A stretch of 64,000 nt of DNA, from NCBI RefSeq assembly GCF_031624495.1, contig NZ_JAMQOP010000004.1:1-64000 (forward strand), given 5' to 3'. Position numbers and translations under genes: made by a program. Under the pieces are notes generated by a model. It ran no database searches. It worked only from the letters and a program-made list of their open reading frames with translations, and was not told the origin of the DNA. Below are positions 43,688-51,991 of this stretch, in pieces (within the stretch, counting starts at the first letter, position 1; each line of letters starts with the position of its first letter). Origin of the DNA: Halogeometricum sp. S1BR25-6. Lineage in GTDB: Archaea > Halobacteriota > Halobacteria > Halobacteriales > Haloferacaceae.

Positions 43688-44011
43688 CGACGCTCGCGTT
43701 CGCTCCTCCCCGAACGCACGTGATACCGCCCTCGTCCGTCACTCCCCGTCCGGTTTCGACTACTTCGTCTCGGCTTCCGCGGGCGAGCTAACTTCGGTGT
43801 CTGTCACCCGAGTTCGCTGCGCTTCTCGCAACTGTCGAACTGCCGTCTCGCGCTCTCCGATACGTGGTCGAAGACAGCCCCTCACGTTCGACGTCGTCCG
43901 CTTCCACGCCCGCGAGACGGAACACCGAAAAGATAGCTCCGGAACCGTCGAGAGGGGACTCGGAGGAATGCCCCGTTTCGTCCGGTTTCCGGACCGCTCG
44001 CCCGAGAGCGC
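43688..44011. other. Non-coding gap
   Basis: This 324-nt stretch lies between the transducer and the malectin remnant. No gene with haloarchaeal codon use or a recognisable product was found on either strand. Confidence 0.5.
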
Positions 44012-44452
44012 CTATCCGCTCGTAGCCGTTTCGTTCGTGTCGACTACCTCGATAGCGTTGACCAAGGGATTGTCGACCGCCCCCTGCTCGAAGGTCACGG
44101 TGACGGTACCGTCGCCGTCGTCGGTCGCGGTGAACGTCTTCGTCGTCCCAGTAGTGTGTCCGACGTCCGCGACCGGGTCGTAGTTCGAGAGTACCTGTGA
44201 CCCTTCGACAGAGACGTTGAACTCTCGCTCTTTCGGCTCACTCGTCCCCGGGTAGGAGTTACCCACGAAGAGGCGGACGTCGACCTGCTGGCCGACATCC
44301 ACCGGGAACTCCCACGTCATCGTGCCGTAGCGCTCGCAGTCGAACACCGCGTCGGGGGTGGTGGAGGGGACCGTGCCGTCCCGGTACAGGACATCACTTC
44401 TCCCGTTCCCGATCCACATCCGGTCGTCCGCGTGGTGGCGCGCGTCCGGCAA
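44012..44452 (-). pseudogene. Malectin-like carbohydrate-binding domain, 5'-truncated remnant
   Basis: The frame encodes the second half of a malectin-type beta-sandwich: TMTWEFPVDVGQQVDVRLF, EREFNVSVEG and NPLVNAIEVVD. The first strands, a signal peptide and any upstream domains are missing, and the frame is closed by a stop at 44471-44473. The only available start is a TTG at 44452. In haloarchaea such domains usually occur in large secreted proteins. It is best read as a leftover of a larger gene, though a short standalone protein cannot be excluded. Confidence 0.55.
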
Positions 44453-44483
44453 ATTCGTGTTGCCGTGTAGTCACTTCCGGGCT

Positions 44484-45277
44484 GTGCGTCCCCGCTTCCC
44501 CTCCGACGACGGGTTCAGCCTCTCCGTCGGCCTCGCTCTGACGGCGCTGTCGATGTTCTGTCTGCCCCGCCTCTCACTCGGCGTCCCCGCCGAATCGCTG
44601 ATGAGCGGTTCGATACTGCTCGGCCTGGTGGTCTGGACGGCCGTCGAACAGGCGCCGATTCGGGTGGATGAACTAGTGCTCCGAGGCGTCCACGTCGTCC
44701 TCGCCGCCGTCACGATGCTGCCGGCGGTCCTGCTCGGTGCCCACCGGATAGTTACCGGTGCGCCGACCGGTCTCGGTTCCGACGTACTCGCCTCATTCGG
44801 GTTGATTCTAGTGGGTGGACTTACGCGGACGACCGGGAGGTCGAGTACGACTCGGGTGTATCTCGAACGCGAGACAACTCACCTTGCGAGGCCCGCGACG
44901 GAGTCGCTCGCCCACCGTCTCGTCTTCGACGCTGTGGCGGTGCTCGGCGGACTCCTCCTCGCGGCGGTCGTCAGCGGCGAACCGCTGTCCGTCTGGACCG
45001 CCGTCGGCACTCTCATCGGTGCCGTCGTCGGATTCGCGTTCTCGACCCCTCGAACAGTCCGATTGACCGCGCTGGACTCCGGGTTGGTCCTTGACTCCGG
45101 CGGCCTGTTCGGAGAGCGGTTCGTCCCGTGGCGCGGGGTCCTCGGGGTCGGGTCCGACGACGACGCCGTTCGCTTTCGGTTCCGATTCCCCGTCCGACGA
45201 ACTACCGTATCGACGTACGCGAGGCCGATCACCGACGGCGCGTCGTCGACACGCTTCGACGCTGCCACAGGCGGTGA
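44484..45277 (+). pseudogene. Membrane protein with C-terminal PH-like domain, frameshifted
   Basis: From a GTG at 44484 the frame encodes at least four hydrophobic segments (for example SGSILLGLVVWTAVEQAP and AVAVLGGLLLAAVVSG). A soluble PH-like region follows (VRLTALDSGLVLDSGGLFG, FVPWRGVLGVGSDDDAVRF). At the CCCC run 45188-45191 the reading frame is lost. Adding one C restores a sensible C-terminus in the +2 frame (RPTNYRIDVREADHRRRVVD) that ends at TGA 45275-45277. Without the correction the frame runs on through the antisense of the next gene. This is either a one-base deletion in the genome or a homopolymer sequencing error. Function unknown. Confidence 0.65.
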
Positions 45278-45335
45278 CCGCCGCGGCAGCAGAGCGGCGA
45301 CGTCGCGCGCCGCGCGCGTCGCCTGCGTTCGCGCG

Positions 45336-46067
45336 TCACTGCACACGCTCGGGCGAGAGGAGTTCGGCTTCGGCCTTTCGGAGGTGTTCGAGGAACGTCG
45401 TCTTCGTGATGTCCAGTTCGGCGGCCATCTCGCGTGTCGTCGTCTCCCGGGGCCACGAGTAGTACCCCATCTCGCAGGCGAGCAGGAACGCCTCCCGCTG
45501 GCGCTTCGAGAGCCCCTCCGAGGCGGTCGGGTCCGCCGTCCCGAACTCGGGGTCGGACACGATTCGGGTGACCGCTATCTCGGCGTCTTTCTCCTCGCGC
45601 AGGAAGTCGAGACGACGGTTGATGGACTCGCGGTCGGCGCTCACGAACACTGGCCAGTACTCGTGCCCATCGTGGACGCGCACGGGGGCGTCGTGTATGA
45701 ATCCCATCGACAGAAGCGCGTCGCTCATGCTGTTCTGGGGGTCGTACTCCACGAACAGTTCGCGCGAGGTGTTGCCGAGACGGGAATCGCGCTCGGAGAA
45801 GTCGTGCCGCTTGTTCATCCCCACGACCGACTCCGTGAGGTCGAGGTCCCGGGCCACCTCGACCAGTTCCTCGACGTCCTCGGTCTCGTCGGCGTAGGCG
45901 GTGAAGTGGCCCTTGACGGCGTCTCCCGAGGCGTTGTAGACCGTGTGGGCGACCAGCCCGCAGTCCGTCCGCTCGGTCGCTTTCAGCGTCCAGCAGTTCG
46001 GATGCCGGATATCCAACGTCAAGCGCGTCGCGTCCTGTTTTTCCAGCTCGTTGCCGACGATTGCCAT
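45336..46067 (-). CDS. HTH-10 (Bat-type) transcriptional regulator
   Basis: The 243-residue regulator has an N-terminal sensory region (MAIVGNELEKQDATRLTLDI, VYNASGDAVKGHFTAYADE) and the C-terminal HTH-10 domain, LSKRQREAFLLACEMGYYSW followed by TTREMAAELDITKTTFLEHL. Family members usually activate nearby operons. It is divergent from the proline racemase-family gene, and CCATGG-centred palindromes lie in the shared 149-nt region and before the symporter. This suggests control of an amino-acid or imino-acid catabolic set. Start is ATG 46067, about 27 nt downstream of a TATA-like GTTTTTAG. Confidence 0.9.
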   Translation of the reverse strand: MAIVGNELEKQDATRLTLDIRHPNCWTLKATERTDCGLVAHTVYNASGDAVKGHFTAYADETEDVEELVEVARDLDLTESVVGMNKRHDFSERDSRLGNTSRELFVEYDPQNSMSDALLSMGFIHDAPVRVHDGHEYWPVFVSADRESINRRLDFLREEKDAEIAVTRIVSDPEFGTADPTASEGLSKRQREAFLLACEMGYYSWPRETTTREMAAELDITKTTFLEHLRKAEAELLSPERVQ

Positions 46068-46105
46068 GTCATGTGTATACGAAACAGCCACTAAAAACCA
46101 ACCCC

Positions 46106-46119
46106 CGTCCATGGAAGGC
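46106..46119. promoter_or_regulatory. Imperfect CCATGG-centred palindrome before the HTH-10 gene
   Basis: TCCATGGA forms a perfect 8-nt core, flanked by CC and GG with one mismatched pair. Its centre is about 17 bp upstream of the regulator's TATA-like element, the same geometry as the stronger sites at 46162 and 47359. It may mediate autoregulation. Confidence 0.4.
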
Positions 46120-46161
46120 CGCCGTCGAGCGGGCGCCTCCGGAAGCCGGTCGGTTCGCACC

Positions 46162-46173
46162 CTCCCATGGGAG
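46162..46173. promoter_or_regulatory. Perfect palindrome CTCCCATGGGAG before the racemase gene
   Basis: This 12-nt perfect palindrome is centred about 18 bp upstream of a TATA-like TGATACC and about 49 nt before the ATG. The same 12-mer occurs inside the 16-nt palindrome at 47359-47374 before the symporter. It is a probable activator-binding site. Confidence 0.65.
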
Positions 46174-46216
46174 CGGACCGAGTGATACCGCTCGGACGGC
46201 TCTCTCGTCGGTACCG

Positions 46217-47209
46217 ATGGAATCAGACCCCTTCGCCGAGTGCGTCGACACCCACACCGCGGGCGAACCGACTCGGATACTCACTGGCGGGTTCGACGCG
46301 AGCGAACTGGACCGACGGAGCGCCGAAGCCAGTCGCGATTCGTTCGCCGAGCGGTACGACTGGCTCCGACGACTCTTGGTCCGCGAACCCCGCGGGCACG
46401 AGCACATGTTCGGGGCGATTCCCGTGTTCGAGGTGGACGACGCCGCGGACTTCGGTCTGTTCTTCTTCGACAACGGCGGGTATCTCGACATGTGCGGCCA
46501 CGGGACCATCGGCGTCGTCACGGCGCTGATAGAGACGGGGCGACTACCCGAGCGGTCGTCGTACGAGATAGCGACCCCCGCGGGAACGGTGACGGCGGAG
46601 CCGACGGTCGAGGACGGTCGGGTCCGGTCGGTCGAGATAGACAACATCCCCTCCTACATGACCGGCGGGACGAGGGTCGACCTTCCCGGAACAGGACCGG
46701 TCGACGTCGACCTCGTCTACTCCGGCAACGTCGTCGCACTCGTGGACGCAGCCCAGTTCGACTTCGCGCTCGAAGAATCGAATCTCGACCGGATTCGAGA
46801 GTGCGGTCGCACGTTGAAGCGACGACTCAACGCCAACGACGCGGCGCCGACCGACGACTCGCTTCCCGCACCGGTCTCGGTGGTGGAGTTCTACGAGCGC
46901 CGTTCCGACGTCGACCGGAATGTGGTCGTCTTCGGGAACGGCTCGATCGACCGGTCCCCCTGCGGCACGGGGACGTGCGCGAAGATGACGCTACTCTACG
47001 AGGAGGGCGAACTCGCCGTCGGAACGCCCTACCGGTACCAGAGCGTCCTCGGTCGGGAATTCGTCGGGACCGTTCGAGACGTAGAGGACGGGGAGGACGG
47101 CGCGGTCGTCCACCCGGTCGTGAGGGGGTCGGCGTACGTCACCGGGACACACCAGTTCGTCCGCGACCCGGAGGACGACCTCGGCAGTTTCCACCTCGGG
47201 TCCGGATAA
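46217..47209 (+). CDS. Proline racemase family protein (proline racemase/hydroxyproline epimerase)
   Basis: The 330-residue protein carries both catalytic cysteines of the family: FFDNGGYLDMCGHGTIGVV and RSPCGTGTCAKM. Two Cys indicate a racemase or epimerase rather than the Thr-containing dehydratase (trans-3-hydroxyproline type). VDTHTAGEPTRILTGG is the usual N-terminal motif. The start is ATG 46217 (MESDPFAECVDTH). Conversion of proline or trans-4-hydroxyproline is expected; sequence alone does not separate them. A nearby sodium symporter with the same upstream palindrome may import the substrate. Confidence 0.9.
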   Translation: MESDPFAECVDTHTAGEPTRILTGGFDASELDRRSAEASRDSFAERYDWLRRLLVREPRGHEHMFGAIPVFEVDDAADFGLFFFDNGGYLDMCGHGTIGVVTALIETGRLPERSSYEIATPAGTVTAEPTVEDGRVRSVEIDNIPSYMTGGTRVDLPGTGPVDVDLVYSGNVVALVDAAQFDFALEESNLDRIRECGRTLKRRLNANDAAPTDDSLPAPVSVVEFYERRSDVDRNVVVFGNGSIDRSPCGTGTCAKMTLLYEEGELAVGTPYRYQSVLGREFVGTVRDVEDGEDGAVVHPVVRGSAYVTGTHQFVRDPEDDLGSFHLGSG

Positions 47210-47358
47210 TCCGGGATGCGTATCAACCGTCCGCGGTACATTGTCTCCGCGACCGTCTTTTGACGGGGAGATGCGCCGGAGTCCGCCGACTACAGCCTCT
47301 CCGAGAGGGAGGCGACGAATACGTTGTCCGTGGAGATAGTGTCTGGAACCTGTGAGTT

Positions 47359-47374
47359 CCCTCCCATGGGAGGG
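47359..47374. promoter_or_regulatory. Perfect 16-nt palindrome CCCTCCCATGGGAGGG before the symporter gene
   Basis: All eight base pairs of the two arms match. Its centre lies about 16 bp upstream of a TATA-like GATATAAC, which is followed by the ATG at 47405. The inner 12 nt equal the site before the racemase gene. The position directly upstream of TATA fits an activator site. Confidence 0.68.
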
Positions 47375-47404
47375 CGCTGATATAACCGCCGTCTTCAGAA
47401 TAGC

Positions 47405-48883
47405 ATGGGTAGAGATATCATGGCAGACTCAGAGGCGAGAACGGCGAGAGAGGAGTGGGGGAGTCGGTTCGGCTTCCTCATGGCGATGCTCGGGGCGATG
47501 GTGGGGGCCGGGAACATCTGGCGGATGCCGTTCACCACGGGACAGAACGGCGGTGGGGCGTTCCTCATCGCTTACATCCTCCTGTTGTACGTCATCGCGG
47601 TCCCCGGTCTCATGGCCGAGACGATGGTGGGCCGGTACACGAACCACGGGGTCATCGGGGCGTTCAAACGGCTCACCAAGAGCAAGCGTGCACGGGGACT
47701 CGGTCTCGTCGTCCTCGTCGTCAACATCGCGCTGATGTCGTACTACGCGCCGATCATCGGGTGGGCGCTCTACTACGCGGGGCACTCGCTGCTCGCGACG
47801 TTCACCCAACCCGGTTTCCAACCGCAGGCGTTCTGGGACGGCTTCATCTCCAACCCGGCGCTGGTCATCGGGATGCACACGGTGACCATGGCCGGACTCG
47901 CCGGCGTTCTCGTCTTCGGCATCCGCCGCGGCATCGAGCGGGTGGTGAAGTGGATGATTCCGCTGCTCGTCGTCGCCCTGCTCGCGGTGGCGGTGCGCGG
48001 CGTCACCCTTCCCGGTGGGATGGACGGACTGGCGTTCGTGTTCACGCCCGACTGGACGTACCTCACCCGCGGGAGCACCTGGATCGCGGCGCTCAGTCAG
48101 GCGCTGTTCTCGACGGGGCTGGGATGGGGTATCGCGCTCACCTACGGGAGCTACCTCGGTCGGTACGACGACGTTCCGCTCGGCGGGGGTCTGTTCACCG
48201 CCATCGGGAATACGAGTATCGGGCTCCTCGCGGTGTTCGCGACGTTCCCCGTCGTCTTCGCGTTCGGACTCGAACCGAGTGCAGGGTCCAATCTGCTGTT
48301 CATCTCGCTGGCTCGCGTGTTCCCTGAACTGCTCGGCGGTGCGCTGTGGGCCGTCGTGTTCTTCGTCTCCTTCTTCTTCGCGACGTTCACCTCCGGCCTC
48401 GGCATCACCGAAGTCGGCGTGACCTCCGTCTCCGAAGAGACGCGTCTCTCCCGCACCGGGTCGGTGCTCGCGGTCTGCGGGGCCATCTGGTTGTTCGGGC
48501 TTCCGAGCGCCTACTCGTCGTCGTTCCTCGGTCAGATGGACTTCATCATCGGGAGTTTCGGACTCCCGCTGGCGACGCTATCCATCATCGCGCTCGTCGC
48601 GTGGAAGTTCGGTCCGGAGCGCGCTCGCGTCATCGACCTCAATCGCAACGCCGGAATCTACATCGGTCAGTGGTGGAATCCGGTCGTCAAATACGTTATC
48701 CCCATCGTGATGGTATTCATCGTCGGTTACGGCGTCGTCGGGAGCATCGGGACGGAGAACCAGACGCTGATGATACTGGGCGTCGCGCTCATGGTCGCTC
48801 TCGTCGCCGTGAGCATGGCCGTGATGGGCGTCACGGACGGGATGGGCGATTCTCCGGACCCCGCGTCCAAGGGGGGTGACTGA
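47405..48883 (+). CDS. Sodium-dependent transporter, neurotransmitter:sodium symporter (SNF) family
   Basis: The 492-residue protein has about 11-12 membrane segments. It begins with the NSS TM1 motif AMVGAGNIWRMPF, which forms part of the sodium and substrate sites, and continues with GGGAFLIAYILLLYVIAVPG. Members import amino acids or related amines with sodium. The shared palindrome and adjacency suggest uptake of the racemase substrate. ATG 47405 is about 22 nt from the TATA-like element; ATG 47420 is an alternative. The next small gene begins 1 nt after its stop. Confidence 0.93.
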   Translation: MGRDIMADSEARTAREEWGSRFGFLMAMLGAMVGAGNIWRMPFTTGQNGGGAFLIAYILLLYVIAVPGLMAETMVGRYTNHGVIGAFKRLTKSKRARGLGLVVLVVNIALMSYYAPIIGWALYYAGHSLLATFTQPGFQPQAFWDGFISNPALVIGMHTVTMAGLAGVLVFGIRRGIERVVKWMIPLLVVALLAVAVRGVTLPGGMDGLAFVFTPDWTYLTRGSTWIAALSQALFSTGLGWGIALTYGSYLGRYDDVPLGGGLFTAIGNTSIGLLAVFATFPVVFAFGLEPSAGSNLLFISLARVFPELLGGALWAVVFFVSFFFATFTSGLGITEVGVTSVSEETRLSRTGSVLAVCGAIWLFGLPSAYSSSFLGQMDFIIGSFGLPLATLSIIALVAWKFGPERARVIDLNRNAGIYIGQWWNPVVKYVIPIVMVFIVGYGVVGSIGTENQTLMILGVALMVALVAVSMAVMGVTDGMGDSPDPASKGGD

Positions 48884-48884
48884 G

Positions 48885-49214
48885 ATGGCGCTCTCGACTC
48901 TCGCTTGGGTGACGATGCTCCTCTCGTTGCTCGTGCTCCCCGGCGTCGCGAGCGTCGCCCTCGTCAGGTCGCTTCGGACCGAAGAGCGGAAACTCGAACT
49001 GCTCAGAGAACAGGGGAGCGTCGACAGCTACTCCCCGCGCGCGCTGGCGGACCTCCGAGAGTGGATTCGGACGCACCCGAACGACCCCTACACGACCGAC
49101 GCACGAGAACGGCACAACGAGTGCGTACGGACGCTACGAGAGATCGAAGAACCGTACTACGACTGGTCCGCAGAGCAGATAGCGGAACTGGAGACCATCG
49201 AACGAGAGAGCTAG
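48885..49214 (+). CDS. Small membrane-anchored hypothetical protein, possible symporter subunit
   Basis: This 109-residue protein has one N-terminal membrane segment (WVTMLLSLLVLPGVASVALV). A soluble charged tail follows with RALADLREWIRTHPNDPY and ERHNECVRTLREIEEPYYDW. It starts 1 nt after the symporter stop; a GTG at 48876 would overlap it. Some NSS symporters have small partner subunits, so an accessory role is possible. The reading frame just after the stop (49213-49377) also codes in a haloarchaeal style, so the end may be frameshifted. Confidence 0.65.
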   Translation: MALSTLAWVTMLLSLLVLPGVASVALVRSLRTEERKLELLREQGSVDSYSPRALADLREWIRTHPNDPYTTDARERHNECVRTLREIEEPYYDWSAEQIAELETIERES

Positions 49215-49263
49215 GCGCGGGACCGCCCTCGAATCCGCTGCGTCTCGTGTCGACCTCGTCGAG

Positions 49264-49377
49264 ATGGACGCGGACATCAGTGACGAGGCGTTCGCCGTGG
49301 CGATGGCCGAACGGGTCGAGCAGTTCGTCGGCGGAAGCGACTCCGACGCCGCCGCGGGGGGTGAGTCCGATGCCTGA
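49264..49377 (+). CDS. Short acidic reading frame, possible displaced C-terminus of the preceding gene
   Basis: From ATG 49264 this frame gives 37 residues (EMDADISDEAFAVAMAERV, then an acidic tail) ending at TGA 49377. The frame is already open and protein-like from 49213 (TALESAASRVDLVE). It could be a separate small protein. It could also be the real C-terminal part of the 48885 gene, separated by an indel near 49205-49225. The following gene overlaps its end and has several indels, which favours the second reading. Confidence 0.35.
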   Translation: MDADISDEAFAVAMAERVEQFVGGSDSDAAAGGESDA

Positions 49378-50133
49378 GGAGACGCCCCGCGTCCCGCTCT
49401 GGCTTGCGGTCGCGATCACCGCGTTCGTCTCGGTCCCGTTCGGGACGCTCCTCGGGGTGTACAGCATCCCGGTCTGGGCCTCGTTCATCGCGTGGGCCGA
49501 GTACTTCACGTTCGGTTCCTCTCCGGGGCAGTTGAAGTGGATCTACGGGCTGTTCCCGCTGGGGGCGTTCACGATGGCGGTCTTCGGGACCGTCAACAAC
49601 TACGTCGTGGACGTGATGGGGTCAACCACGTCGCCTCGTCCGCGGTGCTGCTGTTCGTCATGGTCGCCGCGGCGACGTACCTGCTCACGCTGATTCCGAA
49701 CGGGATGGACAAGAGCCTCGCGTACTTCAACGGGCTGTCGATTCCTGGTCCTCTACTTCGCCGGCATCGTCGGCGGGCCCGGCACCGGCGGCGGTCCGTT
49801 GATCTCCGGCGACCTCGCGTGGCTCGTCAACCCCTGGATTCGCTGGGGCTGGATCAGCCTCGCGGGAATCTTCGGAGGGTTCTTGGGGTGGTTCAACATC
49901 TTCATCACGTTCCCCGAAGTGGACGGCGAACCGGTGGACGTGAAACCCTGGGAGTGGGCCGGCATCGGTGCGACCGTCGGCCTCTGCGCCCTGCTGTGGG
50001 TGCTCTATCACCCGTGGTTTAGCGTGCTCGACGCACGCCGACCCAGTTCCTCGCTATCGTGGCCGGTATCGGCGCCCTCATCTTGGCCTTCGGCGGGCAG
50101 GCGATCAGGAAATCGAGGCTTCAGACGGCGTAG
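49370..50133 (+). pseudogene. Multi-pass membrane protein, DUF1097-like start, with at least three frameshifts
   Basis: The coding signal passes through three frame changes. Segment 1 (49370 to about 49620) starts MPEETPRVPLWLAVAITAF and includes SIPVWASFIAWAEYFTF. Segment 2 (about 49621-49740) contains AVLLFVMVAAATYLLTLIP. Segment 3 (about 49742-50034) contains GWISLAGIFGGFLGWFNIF. Segment 4 reads TPTQFLAIVAGIGALILAFG and ends at TAG 50131-50133. Breaks lie at the GGGG run 49618-49621, near 49741, and near 50034. Joined, they give one protein of about 250 residues with six or more membrane segments. The first part resembles DUF1097 membrane proteins. Either a pseudogene or clustered base-call errors. 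Confidence 0.7.
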
Positions 50134-50567
50134 CGCGCGGGTCCGGCCGAGCGGACGGTGACGACGAGCGATCGGGCCGAACCGCCGGATCCAGAAGTAC
50201 TACTATATTTCTCAAACCCTTCCCTCCTCGCCCAGGTCAGAAAACGCATCGCCTCAATAAGAATCTACAATACCCATAATAGAGATATAAACGGATAGTA
50301 TAGAAACATTAGATCAGATAAATAACGAACGAGAGGTAGGGGGACTTGTGGTCGTAGCATATGCTCACATGGTTAACAGCGTAGTTGGCGAAAGCCGCTC
50401 GAACCGTCTCCATCCGTCGTCGGTCGTCCTCGAATATCGCTGAAGATGGCGACCGAATCGCACGCGAAAATTTCCGAACGTATGGGCTACCTATGACATA
50501 TTAGTGACCGTATCAACCGGAAACGATACTAATATCTGACGAACGTTCGACACTGTGACATCTGAGC
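50134..50567. other. AT-rich non-coding gap
   Basis: No gene was found. The stretch from 50205 to 50330 is unusually AT-rich for this window. A perfect 10-nt palindrome CGAACGTTCG lies at 50540-50549, about 40 bp upstream of the TATA-like GGTTATAC (50584-50591) of the next gene. Confidence 0.5.
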
Positions 50568-50580
50568 GTCCATGGTCGGG
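50568..50580. promoter_or_regulatory. CCATGG-centred element before the second Liv operon
   Basis: GTCCATGGTCGGG has its CCATGG centre about 15 bp upstream of the TATA-like TTATAC. The downstream half resembles the site near 46106 read on the minus strand (CCATGGACGGGG). Only the hexamer core is symmetrical, so this may be chance. Confidence 0.25.
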
Positions 50581-50620
50581 GAGGGTTATACGACCCCCTG
50601 ATGATGTGTGATTATCACGC

Positions 50621-51988
50621 ATGGTGAGCGACAACGGCACGGCGACGCGGAGAGCAGTTCTCAAAGGTGTGGGCGCGGGCGGTCTCGTCGGGGTGGCGGG
50701 CTGTCTCGGCGTCGAAGGCGGCGACGAGGGTGGCGACGGCGGAACCGAGGGGAACGGCGGCGGGAGCACCGGAACGGACGGCGGCACGGCGGGTGGCGGA
50801 AGTTCGCCGGACAGCATCGTGTTCGGGCAACCCGCCGCGCAGACGGGCCAGTGGGACTTCCTGCAACCCGGCGTCTCGCAGGCGACCGACGCCGCGCTTC
50901 AGAACATCAACGACGCTGGGGGTCCGCTGGGGACCGAAGTCGAACTCGTGCGCCGCGACACCGGCGTCAACCCGCAGGAGGCCCGCACCGTCGTCACGCA
51001 ACTGATAGAGAACGACGGCGCGTCGGCGATTCTGGGGCTGTTCTCCAGCGAGATAAACCCGCTGTGGGACTTCCTGCAGGAGCAGCGGACGCCCGTCGTC
51101 ACCCCGTGGCCGGGGTCGACGTTCCTCGACACCCGCGGCGGCGACAAGGGGACGCCCGAGAACCTCGACGACGACGAGTGGGTGTGGCGGACCGTCGTCG
51201 GCGACACCGTCCACACGGCCGGGAACGCGAAGCGGACGCTCGACGAAGGCTTCGAGACCATCGGCGTCATCAACGGCAACACCGAAGGGGAGCGGAGTTA
51301 CGTCGAGGGATTCCTCGCGCCGTACGAGGCCGAGGGCGGCAGCGTCGCACAGCGAGTGGAGGTCGGTCTCGGGGAGTCCAGCTACCAGTCCGCGCTCGAA
51401 CGCCTGTTCGGCGCCGACTTCGACGCGTTCCTCGTCAGCCTCCCGCAGGAGTCGGCCATCACGATGCTGAGCGACTGGGCCGACGGCGGCTACGGCGGCC
51501 AACCCGTCCTCTCGGACACGCTGGGCACGCAGGCGGTCATCGACCAGGTGGGCGACGCATTGAACGGCGCGTGGGCGGCCTCGCCCGGACAGTCGGGACC
51601 GAACTACGACACCTTCGAGCAGGCGTTTCAGAACGCGGGCGACGCGGAGGTCAACGCGTGGTCGCCGCCGGCCTGGGACGCGATGCACGTCGTCGCTCTC
51701 GCCGTCGAACGCGCCGGCGAGGCGACGCCGGAGGCCATCGAGCGGAATCTCGGACCGGTCAGCGGTGGCGAGGGGATGACGGTATCGACGTTCGCGGAAG
51801 GGAAGGAGGCCTTGGCGAACGGGGAGGAGGTCAACTTCGAGGGCGCGGCGACCCCGACGAACTTCACGCAGCACGGCAACGTCTTCGGTTCGGTGACCAT
51901 CAGCGTCGCCGAGAACGGCGAGTTCACCGAGGCGGAGGTCATCCCGGCCGAGGAGGTTCGCGGGTTCGTCGAGGAGGGTGAGTACTGA
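50621..51988 (+). CDS. livK: ABC transporter substrate-binding lipoprotein (Liv type)
   Basis: This is the receptor of a second Liv-type importer, with 455 residues. A Tat motif (TRRAVLKG) and lipobox (VAGC) precede a Gly/Asp/Glu-rich linker. The binding fold begins SIVFGQPAAQTGQWDFLQPG and includes ALQNINDAGGPLGTEVELV. Start is ATG 50621, about 32 nt after a TATA-like TTATAC. It heads a five-gene operon with permeases and ATPases in the order K-H-M-G-F on one strand. The substrate may be an amino acid, amide or carboxylate. Confidence 0.92.
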   Translation: MVSDNGTATRRAVLKGVGAGGLVGVAGCLGVEGGDEGGDGGTEGNGGGSTGTDGGTAGGGSSPDSIVFGQPAAQTGQWDFLQPGVSQATDAALQNINDAGGPLGTEVELVRRDTGVNPQEARTVVTQLIENDGASAILGLFSSEINPLWDFLQEQRTPVVTPWPGSTFLDTRGGDKGTPENLDDDEWVWRTVVGDTVHTAGNAKRTLDEGFETIGVINGNTEGERSYVEGFLAPYEAEGGSVAQRVEVGLGESSYQSALERLFGADFDAFLVSLPQESAITMLSDWADGGYGGQPVLSDTLGTQAVIDQVGDALNGAWAASPGQSGPNYDTFEQAFQNAGDAEVNAWSPPAWDAMHVVALAVERAGEATPEAIERNLGPVSGGEGMTVSTFAEGKEALANGEEVNFEGAATPTNFTQHGNVFGSVTISVAENGEFTEAEVIPAEEVRGFVEEGEY

Positions 51989-51991
51989 GCG

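Noticed and set aside
45278-46094. Continuation of the PH-like protein frame to 46094
   Set aside because: After 45191 the frame becomes antisense to the HTH-10 gene and loses protein character. A one-base repair gives a better end at 45277.
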